11,706 nt of DNA from JBBSEX01 sp038239345 (lineage in GTDB: Bacteria; Acidobacteriota; Terriglobia; Bryobacterales; Bryobacteraceae), in assembly GCA_038239345.1 (NCBI GenBank), contig JBBSEX010000066.1, positions 1-11,706 of the forward strand, written 5' to 3'. This document shows, piece after piece, positions 6,089 to 11,706 of this stretch. Position numbers and translations under genes: made by a program. The notes below the pieces were generated by a model, which made no database searches, was not told the origin of the DNA, and was given only the letters and a program-made list of their open reading frames with translations. How positions within the stretch are numbered: position 1 is the stretch's first letter; every line of letters starts with the position of its first letter.

Positions 6089-6874
6089 TCAATCCAGCCG
6101 GCGAGCTCCTCGCTTCCTGATCCGCTTCCATAAGGCAGGGTCCGTAGATATGGGCTGGGCCTTCTGGTGTGCGACACTGACGAATGCGCCGTGGACTTCC
6201 AACTCGCCATGGCGAAATAGGCGGGCCAGCATTCCAAGGGCAAAACTGGCGAGGGTCTGATTCACAAACGGCTCTTGCCGTTCGAGCGCCTCCAGAGCGC
6301 TACAACTCGGTGCATTTTCCTCACCAAGTGTCACGTCTGCAATCTCAGGAAAGAGTTCGCTGGTGGTGCGAAGGCGCTCCGCACGCCGAGGGTTTCGCCT
6401 GTTCCAGGGCTGGCCCAGTACGAATTGCCCGCCATCGGAGCCATTGCCCAAATCAAGCCAGTAGGTCACCCCTGCGTTTCCGGTAACCAACTTCTCGATC
6501 AACGCACGAGCCTGCCGGGTATCCACGCAACTGATGACGATATCCGCGTCTTCGACTTTATGCGACTTGGAGACATTTTCCTGAATCGCATTCCAGTGGA
6601 GGCCCCAGAACAGATTGATGCGCGAGGCCAGGACGACACTCTTACGGAGCCCGACTTCGGATTGGCTGAACGGCTGCCGCGCGCAGTTTGATTCCGAGAC
6701 AATATCGCCGTCGATCAGGGTTACGTCGAGACCGCTCGGGTGTCCGGCCAGGAGCAAGGCTTGATGAATGTATGGGAGACCCATGGCGATCACACTGCCA
6801 TTCCCACCGCAGCCAACCACTACTACGCGGATCGTGCGCTGACGCAGCAGGTGATCAGGGATTGTGTGTTTCAT
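6089..6874 (-). CDS. PRTRC system ThiF family protein (E1-like activating enzyme)
   Basis: A 261-residue Rossmann-type E1/ThiF protein. Residues 15-27 (IRVVVVGCGGNGS) form the nucleotide-binding glycine loop. Asp55 and Asp57 (LIDGDIVSESNCARQPF) with Arg66-Gln67 and Lys78 match the adenylation site. SCVDTRQAR (115-123) is the usual substrate-side Asp motif. Cys191 in APSCSALEALERQEPFVN is the likely thioester-forming cysteine. Known E1-like enzymes adenylate the C-terminal glycine of a ubiquitin-like protein, here presumably PRTRC protein C. The ATG at 6874 is served by AAGGAGGT lying in the end of the upstream B gene, with a 5-bp gap, so the two are surely co-transcribed. It is the last clear gene of the cassette. 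No lesion is seen. Confidence 0.9.
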   Translation of the reverse strand: MKHTIPDHLLRQRTIRVVVVGCGGNGSVIAMGLPYIHQALLLAGHPSGLDVTLIDGDIVSESNCARQPFSQSEVGLRKSVVLASRINLFWGLHWNAIQENVSKSHKVEDADIVISCVDTRQARALIEKLVTGNAGVTYWLDLGNGSDGGQFVLGQPWNRRNPRRAERLRTTSELFPEIADVTLGEENAPSCSALEALERQEPFVNQTLASFALGMLARLFRHGELEVHGAFVSVAHQKAQPISTDPALWKRIRKRGARRLD

Positions 6875-6879
6875 CTGCT

Positions 6880-7590
6880 CTATTGACCTCCTTCCGCAAA
6901 TTGGATGAGCGTCTGCCCAGATGGCACCAACTGGTTGGTGGGGAAGACTTTCTTGGCAGCCAACGATCGCCAGAGGGCAGCGACACCACCCGCATGTATG
7001 GTGAAATGGCCGCTGCCGTAGATGTGGGTAAACTCCGATTCAAAGAACGCCTGCTCCCACTGCCCCATGCTAGCGACGGTGGACTCGTCCGGCGCACGCA
7101 TGGTGCCTTGGCAAACTAGCCCTTCGATGTTCACGTTGTAGTAAGGAGTGACATGGAGGGCAGTTGCACTCGAAGGCCGCTCGTTAGTCGCCAGCGCCCG
7201 AATCCTGAGTACGCCGTGACTGGCTTGAAATACGAGTGCGGGCTGCGGAAAGACGCGGCCACTGATACTGCCCAATTCGTCGTCATGGCGGAAGAACATT
7301 TTGCGCCGCTGTGCTGGCCTCCACCAGACAAGCGTATCTGGCGTTCGCACCAGGACATTCTCAGGCAGGATCTCGGGTCGTGTCATGGCACCCAAGCCTC
7401 TCGACAACTCCCTCAGGAAGGATATTGAGAGCGGCGTGGCTGGCCCGAGTCGCGGCGCTCCCGTTTTTCCGCCTTCGACATCGTGCCACGAAGCGAACGC
7501 TCCGCCCGACATATTTCCGTCTGCGTAAACGAGGATCGCGCCTCGCAGTTCGAATTGACTGGGACCGCCTAGATACACATTGCATTCCAT
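6880..7590 (-). CDS. PRTRC system protein B (E2-like domain)
   Basis: A 236-residue protein matching the PRTRC protein B family, which contains a prokaryotic E2-like (ubiquitin-conjugating-like) domain. The core runs from about residue 115 to 210: ALVFQASHGVLRIRALATNE, then RPSSATALHVTPYYNVNIEG, LVCQGTM, and WEQAFFESEFTHIYG. The segment TPYYNVNIEGLVCQG parallels the HPNxxxxGxICLD motif of eukaryotic E2 enzymes, which makes Cys160 the candidate thioester cysteine. The family's usual H before P is T here. The ATG at 7590 has AGGAG about 9 bases upstream. It lies 12 bp after F and 5 bp before ThiF. The likely role is to receive the modifier from ThiF. Conjugation activity is inferred from fold and context, not shown. 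Confidence 0.85.
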   Translation of the reverse strand: MECNVYLGGPSQFELRGAILVYADGNMSGGAFASWHDVEGGKTGAPRLGPATPLSISFLRELSRGLGAMTRPEILPENVLVRTPDTLVWWRPAQRRKMFFRHDDELGSISGRVFPQPALVFQASHGVLRIRALATNERPSSATALHVTPYYNVNIEGLVCQGTMRAPDESTVASMGQWEQAFFESEFTHIYGSGHFTIHAGGVAALWRSLAAKKVFPTNQLVPSGQTLIQFAEGGQ

Positions 7591-7602
7591 GTTTTGAAGC
7601 TC

Positions 7603-8688
7603 CTATTTGAAACCGCTGTCCGGCAACGTCGAGATCAACTGACTCGCCGCCGCGAGGGTATCGCGGGCACTCGCCAACGCAGCGAATGCGGCAGATACCT
7701 GCGCCTGATCCGATGCGTTGAACGGAATGATGAGATTGGGTTCTGGCGAAACTTCCATCATCGACTCGGCCTCGGTGTCGAAGCACGCCTCGACGTTGTC
7801 TCTGCGCGAGAAGACCACGAGCAAGCATGGAAGCGGTGGATTGTTGTCGCACAATTCCTCCTCCGCGGCTTCTGACAGCTTTGGCCGGTCTGCGGTTCTG
7901 GAGACGGAATCCAATTCGATCACCCGCTCCATCCATATGCGGATATCGCCGCTCAAGGTTGGCAGCAGTCGCTTCAGTCCCGACGTGGAGAGAGGTTTCC
8001 GCTGCATCGAGGCAGGTATGCTGCCTTCGACATCGGGCATTTCGACGTTGTCGCAATCGGGATCGGTGCTGTACCACTCCCGCAATCTCTCAACATGTTC
8101 GAGTGCATCGCGGTAGTCATAGACGCGCACCCAGCGATTCAGGGCACCGCACAGGAGGTGGAAGAATGTCGCCGGCAATCGCGGATGCGCTTCGTCGAGT
8201 AGTCGAAGGGTCGGTCCAAGGACCACATAGCCTGCTTCTCCGGGGTCCAGCGTCAGATAAAGATGCGTGGCGTCAATCTCCCGATCGGCCGACGAGTACT
8301 CGTTCAGCGACCCTGTCAGCGTCAGATTCAGCGGAAATGTATCGCGGATCGATGTGCCTCCGTGCTGGTCAACAAAAGCTTGGGTTGCAAGCTGAACGAA
8401 GCGAAACGGATCTCCTTCGGCAACCGCCCAGGATTCTGCACTTGCAATCCCGGCTCGCAGCAACGCGCTCCCGATAGTCGCCGCAACGCGGTCGCCACGC
8501 CAGACTTCATGTGAGATTTGGAGGCCGTCGAACTGAGGCATGCTCCAGCCGCTACCGCCTGGAGCCAGACTCAAAGAAGCGGCGGAAGCCATTGTGCGGG
8601 TGCGGCGCACGCGGTCCCTGCCCCGCATCGCGACGCCTGTGTTGCGGCCTGGGCGACGATTGCTGCTGCGAGCTGCCATTCTGGGCAT
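7603..8688 (-). CDS. PRTRC system protein F
   Basis: A protein of up to 361 residues, similar to PRTRC protein F. The middle is typical: LYLTLDPGEAGYVVLGPTLR, LLDEAHPRLPATFFHLLCGA, then an acidic stretch around DPDCDNVEMPDVEGSIPASM. No catalytic motif is known or visible. The start is uncertain. The ATG at 8688 has the best ribosome site (GAGGAG, 8 bases) but overlaps the 72-residue gene by 118 bp and gives an arginine-rich N-terminus that may be spurious. In-frame ATGs at 8592 (22-bp overlap) and 8541 (no overlap; MPQFDGLQISHEVW) are alternatives, and conserved-looking sequence begins at the last. The function is unknown. It is always linked to the E1/E2/ubiquitin-like genes of the cassette. 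Confidence 0.8.
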   Translation of the reverse strand: MPRMAARSSNRRPGRNTGVAMRGRDRVRRTRTMASAASLSLAPGGSGWSMPQFDGLQISHEVWRGDRVAATIGSALLRAGIASAESWAVAEGDPFRFVQLATQAFVDQHGGTSIRDTFPLNLTLTGSLNEYSSADREIDATHLYLTLDPGEAGYVVLGPTLRLLDEAHPRLPATFFHLLCGALNRWVRVYDYRDALEHVERLREWYSTDPDCDNVEMPDVEGSIPASMQRKPLSTSGLKRLLPTLSGDIRIWMERVIELDSVSRTADRPKLSEAAEEELCDNNPPLPCLLVVFSRRDNVEACFDTEAESMMEVSPEPNLIIPFNASDQAQVSAAFAALASARDTLAAASQLISTLPDSGFK

Positions 8689-8789
8689 TTCTGAAACTCC
8701 TCGATCACTGACGATTGTTGAGGGTTGGAGCCTTGCGCGATCGCGTCAAGTTCGCGAAGCGCCTGCTTCACTGTTTGAGCGCGCGCCAT
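8571..8789 (-). CDS. Small unknown protein inside the PRTRC cassette
   Basis: A 72-residue protein beginning MARAQTVKQALRELDAIAQG. The ATG at 8789 is 4 bp after the TGA of protein C, and the GGGT at the end of C may act as its ribosome site, so translation is probably coupled to C. Residues 5-50 look like three amphipathic helices (VKQALRELDAI; SSVIEEFQKCPEWQLAAAIV). The last 20 residues are less regular and overlap the possible early start of F. An in-frame earlier start at 8846 would run into C and is less likely. I do not recognise the family. Its place between the modifier and F suggests a dedicated accessory role. Confidence 0.65.
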   Translation of the reverse strand: MARAQTVKQALRELDAIAQGSNPQQSSVIEEFQKCPEWQLAAAIVAQAATQASRCGAGTACAAPAQWLPPLL

Positions 8790-8793
8790 CTGG

Positions 8794-8997
8794 TCAACCC
8801 TTGGTGCCAATCGCCCGCTCGAAGCGATAGACGCACTTTTCGCCAACTGCCTCTGGGCCGGTCAGCGAGGCTGTCGCGATTTCGGGATACTGCGTCGCGA
8901 ATAAACCCCGCACCTGTTCGACGGTCATCGCGGCGTTGGGATCTGGCAATCGGATTCCTTGAAACTCAAAGATCCGTGTCATGGTTTTGATGGTCAT
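8794..8997 (-). CDS. PRTRC system protein C (ubiquitin-like modifier)
   Basis: A 67-residue protein matching PRTRC protein C, the family with a prokaryotic ubiquitin-like (Prok_Ub) fold. The sequence follows the usual pattern: RIFEFQGIRLPDPNAAMTVE, QVRGLFATQYPEIATAS, then EKCVYRFERAIGTKG. It ends exactly in GTKG, so the C-terminal glycine is already exposed and no processing peptidase would be needed. The ATG at 8997 is preceded by AAAGGAGCG at ideal spacing. By analogy it is adenylated by the ThiF protein and passed to the E2-like protein B. Targets are unknown. It sits 36 bp downstream of E and 4 bp upstream of the 72-residue gene. Confidence 0.9.
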   Translation of the reverse strand: MTIKTMTRIFEFQGIRLPDPNAAMTVEQVRGLFATQYPEIATASLTGPEAVGEKCVYRFERAIGTKG

Positions 8998-9033
8998 GGT
9001 ACGCTCCTTTCTCTCTCTCTTTCTCGCCCGCTG

Positions 9034-9543
9034 TCAATCCGGATAGCCGTTCTCTTCGGCTATCGTCGGGCACTCCTCTATGGCGCTGGAAGCCGCACTC
9101 TCTTCATGTTCGGCAACGGTTTCGTCAAACAGCGAAAGTGATGGCTGCTTCGCTGCGGCCGACTTGGCGAACTCCGTCTTCGAGTCGGTCGCTGGAACGA
9201 TCTTGGCCTTTGCCTTCTTCGCGCGCTGCGCTTCTGCGGCATCGTGCTCGGCTTTCTCGGCTGCCGCCAATTCGTCTTTGACCTTCTGGATATTGCTCCC
9301 CGCCTTCGCGTGCGCGTCAGTGAACTCGCGGAGTTGCGTGGCCAATCCGCGATCCAATTCCTCGGCGCTTGCCGTGATGCACAAGGCGGTCGTTAGTGCG
9401 TCGCTTTCGTCGTCCTTCACCTTCTTTGGGATCACATTCAGAGTCAGCAGTCCCTTGCTGTCCGCAGCCACGGTCAGGAGGACCGTTCGATTGACGAGCA
9501 TAGGTGCCAAACCCTGGAACAGGCCTGTGGATTCTACGTTCAT
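9034..9543 (-). CDS. PRTRC system protein E
   Basis: A 169-residue protein starting MNVESTGLFQGLAPMLVNRT. The ATG at 9543 is chosen because GAGGAG lies 7 bases upstream; a longer in-frame start at 9621 lacks this and adds an unlike N-terminus. Residues 5-75 form the conserved domain (strands VLLTVAADSKGLLTLNVIPK, then ALCITASAEELDRGLATQLR). Residues about 76-115 are Ala/Lys/Glu-rich and probably a coiled coil, followed by a low-complexity tail. Residues 133-139 read QPSLSLF, which resembles a sliding-clamp-binding peptide (QLSLF type); this is speculative. It is the first gene of the minus-strand cassette and therefore next to its promoter. Its biochemical role is unknown. Confidence 0.85.
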   Translation of the reverse strand: MNVESTGLFQGLAPMLVNRTVLLTVAADSKGLLTLNVIPKKVKDDESDALTTALCITASAEELDRGLATQLREFTDAHAKAGSNIQKVKDELAAAEKAEHDAAEAQRAKKAKAKIVPATDSKTEFAKSAAAKQPSLSLFDETVAEHEESAASSAIEECPTIAEENGYPD

Positions 9544-9662
9544 GATTGATTTCTCCTCTTCGTTGTGCGGCCTTGCCGCTGCTATCTTGTTGATTGTTGG
9601 GGCCATTCGGATGACGGCCAAACTCGTTTTGTGATTCGGACCGTTGGCCGTATGCTGTTGCC
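9544..9662. promoter_or_regulatory. Divergent promoter region with an inverted repeat
   Basis: These 119 bp separate the PRTRC cassette (minus) from the J-like gene (plus) and must hold both promoters. CGGCCAA at 9615-9621 and TTGGCCG at 9644-9650 form a 7-bp inverted repeat with a 22-base gap. ATTCGGA also occurs twice in direct orientation at 9605-9611 and 9634-9640, 29 bp apart, which is near a whole number of helical turns. This layout suits an operator shared by both transcripts. No consensus -35/-10 pair is clear. The only firm signal is the GAGGAG ribosome site of protein E at the left edge. Confidence 0.45.
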
Positions 9663-11153
9663 GTGACTAGTGATGCACTCGAATTGCGCAGCATCGCGGA
9701 GGTTGTGGCCGCCAACGGGTCACTGGAATGCCGTTTTGACGACGGCACCACTTCTGCGGCGCCATCGATTCTTGAGCGGTTCCTACGACGCCAGGACCAA
9801 CTCCGATTTCTGGGGCCAAACACCGAACTGCTGATTCAGCGCGCGAGCGGGCGACGAGGCCAGCGGCTTCTGCACGCGACCATCGGATACGTCGGCCTCC
9901 CCAAGCCCGGCAAAAATGGAGACGCTTTTGTCCGCGCGGAACTCCCAGACTGTAAGGACGGACCCAAGGCTCTATTCCTGTCCGCTGAGGCGCTCCGACG
10001 CTACTTCTATTCGCTGGATGGAGACGCGCCGCAAACTCTATATCGCGTTCTCCAGGTACCTGATACCGCGACGCTCGGTCAACTTCGTTTTGCTTGGCGG
10101 ATGCGTTCGCTCGAACTTCAAGTGAGCGAATCCAAAGTCCGAGACCTCGCCTGCGTGGAGCGCGCCTTTAACCTCCTGGCGCACGGAGATTTCAGAAACT
10201 GCTACGACGCGATTTGCAAGGACGATGATGCGGCCCCGTTGTTTCCATACGGAGGGTTTGGCTCTATCCTGGTCGAGGGTCGCCTCTCCGACGACGACTG
10301 CACGTTCTTCGCCGACCGAATTCTGGCATACAAACCGGAAATGACGTCGCGTAAGGTGATGCTGCTCCTTCGCCAGTGCGAATTCTTCGCGGATCGGATC
10401 GTTTGCCGCGACCCCCGGCGGAAGCTGGAGGTCTGGCTCGACTCGAATATCCTCCCCGGGCTGAACTGGGATCTGACATGGAACCACTGGAAGCATTGGC
10501 TGCGAACTCGCATCGAAATCGAAGCGACGTTCGTTCACGCCGGTAAGTACCGCCTGCACAATGGTGAATGGACTTTCCGACAATGGCTGACGGCGCTTCC
10601 ATCCAGGCTTCATGTTCGCGTACCGACATCCGTCGCCGACGATGTTCAGCACGCTCAGAAGATCCACGCCCTTCTCGGCAAGCACGCCGATCTGCTTCAA
10701 CACATTCGCAACCACTGCGAAAAGACACCTGTCGAGCATACACAAGTCGAGGCTTGGTTCGAACAGGTCAACGCGTCCGCACATCTGAAAGCGCACCATG
10801 TCACGTGGCGCCCAGACTACGAGTCCTACTACTTTGAGCAACTCCGCAAGCGCAGCCGAACGTGGTTCCTGTTTCGAGATGAATATTTGTTCGCATGGCG
10901 CAACGTGTTGGTTGCAGAAATTCCGCAGCTCGGGCACGCGACGTATCTTTTCACGAAGCCTGAGAACCAGGAGGATTTCCTCGAACGCTACGCCAAGCTC
11001 ACACGTGAGGACATCCGGCGCAATCGTGGGAATCTGTCCACTGCGCTCGGGTTCATCGGCCGAGTGGTGCGTGGCACGAGAAAGAAGCGCTGGTTAGCTG
11101 ATGTGCTCAAGCAGGCGGGCGAGAAGGCGGACTACATCGAGGCATTTGATTGA
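9663..11153 (+). CDS. Large protein with a J-domain-like segment lacking HPD
   Basis: A 496-residue protein, with GTG at 9663 as the first possible start in frame. Residues 126-182 follow a J-domain outline: LYRVLQVPDTATLGQLRFAW, helix II, then ERAFNLLAHGDFRNCYD. The HPD tripeptide that stimulates Hsp70 is absent; LELQVSES stands there. Downstream are blocks I remember from J-domain proteins of soil bacteria: FPYGGFGSILVEG, DPRRKLEVWLDSNIL, WNHWKHWL, EATFVHAGKYRLHNGEW, ALPSRLHVRVP, PQLGHATYLFTKP and REDIRRNRGN. No membrane segment or catalytic motif is evident. It faces the PRTRC cassette across a shared regulatory region, and a small gene follows 13 bp later. A scaffold or protein-recognition role is possible, but the function is unknown. 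Confidence 0.75.
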   Translation: MTSDALELRSIAEVVAANGSLECRFDDGTTSAAPSILERFLRRQDQLRFLGPNTELLIQRASGRRGQRLLHATIGYVGLPKPGKNGDAFVRAELPDCKDGPKALFLSAEALRRYFYSLDGDAPQTLYRVLQVPDTATLGQLRFAWRMRSLELQVSESKVRDLACVERAFNLLAHGDFRNCYDAICKDDDAAPLFPYGGFGSILVEGRLSDDDCTFFADRILAYKPEMTSRKVMLLLRQCEFFADRIVCRDPRRKLEVWLDSNILPGLNWDLTWNHWKHWLRTRIEIEATFVHAGKYRLHNGEWTFRQWLTALPSRLHVRVPTSVADDVQHAQKIHALLGKHADLLQHIRNHCEKTPVEHTQVEAWFEQVNASAHLKAHHVTWRPDYESYYFEQLRKRSRTWFLFRDEYLFAWRNVLVAEIPQLGHATYLFTKPENQEDFLERYAKLTREDIRRNRGNLSTALGFIGRVVRGTRKKRWLADVLKQAGEKADYIEAFD

Positions 11154-11166
11154 CAAGAGGACCACT

Positions 11167-11394
11167 ATGAAAAAAATGACTGACGAACTCAAAGAGACTA
11201 TTATTCGTGACCATCCCGACGGAATCTGGCTCGTGCTCGCAGAGGAGAATCCGCCCGACATCGTGACGACTCACGATCTGCTCTGCGGCAAGAATTGGGC
11301 AAGGGTTATTCCGTTTCCACAGCCCGCCAGCATCGTGAACCGACGCGTAAGCATCCGTATTTCGATGGATCGGATTCCCATCTGGGACCGTTAA
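11167..11394 (+). CDS. Small unknown protein downstream of the J-like gene
   Basis: A 75-residue protein with the ATG at 11167 and an AGAGGA ribosome site 6 bases upstream. It begins 13 bp after the J-like gene and is surely on the same transcript. The sequence starts MKKMTDELKETIIRDHPDG, then IWLVLAEENPPDIVTTHDLL and IPFPQPASIVNRRVSIRISM. It looks soluble, mixed alpha/beta and acidic at the front. No domain is recognised. Codon use is similar to that of its neighbour, so it is likely a true gene. It ends 21 bp from the stop of the convergent nitric oxide reductase gene, leaving no room for a long terminator. Confidence 0.7.
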   Translation: MKKMTDELKETIIRDHPDGIWLVLAEENPPDIVTTHDLLCGKNWARVIPFPQPASIVNRRVSIRISMDRIPIWDR

Positions 11395-11415
11395 CCGGAA
11401 AGGTTCGACATTGCG

Positions 11416-11706
11416 CTACTTAGTAGGAAACAGGTCCCTTTTCCACACACTACGCAATGCGGCGAGCGTGATAGGCAGGGCGCCGGCGAGGAGGAAGACC
11501 ATGTCGCCCACCATGCGGAGCCATTCCAACTTGTGGAAGGTGCCGCCCATCAGGAATGTCAGGCGGCGCGCGTGCCAATACCCGTTGGCGATGGAATCCC
11601 AGAGCTGGATTACGCCTCCGGGGAATAGATCCAGGATAACCATGAGCGCGAGGCCCGCATTGGCGCCCCAGAAACCCATCCGGACAAACTTCTCCGTCCC
11701 CTTCCA
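11416..11706 (-). CDS. norB: Quinol-dependent nitric oxide reductase, C-terminal part
   Basis: The frame is open from the right edge (WKGTEKFVRMGFWGANAGLA) to a TAG at 11416, giving the last 96 residues of a larger gene. The stretch GFWGANAGLALMVILDLFPG, then GVIQLWDSIANGYWHARRL, GGTFHKLEWLRMVGD and MVFLLAGALPITLAAL is the C-terminal end of the large qNor-type nitric oxide reductase of the haem-copper oxidase superfamily. It includes the final two membrane helices. The enzyme reduces two NO to N2O at the cytoplasmic membrane using quinol. The catalytic haem/iron ligands lie upstream, outside the window. It converges on the 75-residue gene. Confidence 0.85.
   Translation of the reverse strand, partial: WKGTEKFVRMGFWGANAGLALMVILDLFPGGVIQLWDSIANGYWHARRLTFLMGGTFHKLEWLRMVGDMVFLLAGALPITLAALRSVWKRDLFPTK

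Noticed and set aside
7361..8077. 238-codon minus-strand frame overlapping PRTRC F and B
   Set aside because: It is very arginine-rich, typical of an off-frame shadow, and overlaps two recognised genes on the same strand.
9005..9025. CT-rich run as a repeat element
   Set aside because: It is the purine-rich ribosome-site region of PRTRC C read on the opposite strand and needs no other explanation.
10038..10937. 299-codon minus-strand open frame
   Set aside because: It is antisense to the J-like gene, whose conserved blocks and codon pattern are convincing.
1..11706. CRISPR array, tRNA or rRNA genes
   Set aside because: No regularly spaced repeats, no cloverleaf-like segment and no rRNA-like sequence were seen on either strand by eye.

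Overview
The window looks like an accessory stretch of a moderately GC-rich bacterial chromosome. A DUF2934 protein, a PRC-barrel protein, a YHS metal-type protein and a quinol-type nitric oxide reductase together resemble gene sets common in Acidobacteriota. That assignment is an inference from gene content, not from a marker gene.

Left part (1-4350): a PRC-barrel gene running off the left edge and a small YHS protein, both on the minus strand, then about 0.8 kb of apparently degraded DNA. An intact insertion sequence follows (1644-3546; 27-bp perfect terminal inverted repeats, 5-bp target duplication CGGCG, one 515-residue DDE transposase). After a second gene-poor stretch comes a small DUF2934 gene on the plus strand.

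Middle part (4417-5711): the remains of an operon on the minus strand. It holds a DUF4007 gene with an in-frame TGA and a frameshift. A 4-base ATGA overlap leads into the first 75 codons of a P-loop ATPase. The ATPase is cut just before its Walker A motif and joined, tail to tail, to the first 18 codons of a plus-strand gene beginning MCDYSL. This reads as a deletion scar through two converging genes, beside a formerly defence-island-like operon.

Right-centre (6089-9543, minus strand): a compact PRTRC cassette (ParB-Related, ThiF-Related Cassette) in the order E, C (ubiquitin-like), a 72-residue unknown, F, B (E2-like), ThiF (E1-like). Genes are tightly spaced with good Shine-Dalgarno sites, so this is probably one transcript. 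It encodes a ubiquitin-like modifier, an activating enzyme and a conjugating-enzyme-like protein. The usual PRTRC protein A, the ParB-like protein and protein D are absent from the window.

Facing it across a 119-bp divergent intergenic region with an inverted repeat is a 496-residue protein with a J-domain-like segment lacking HPD (9663-11153), followed by a 75-residue unknown protein. The window ends in the C-terminal part of a convergent quinol-dependent nitric oxide reductase gene. The most interesting unit is the reduced PRTRC ubiquitin-like cassette with its divergent J-like partner and two unnamed small proteins.
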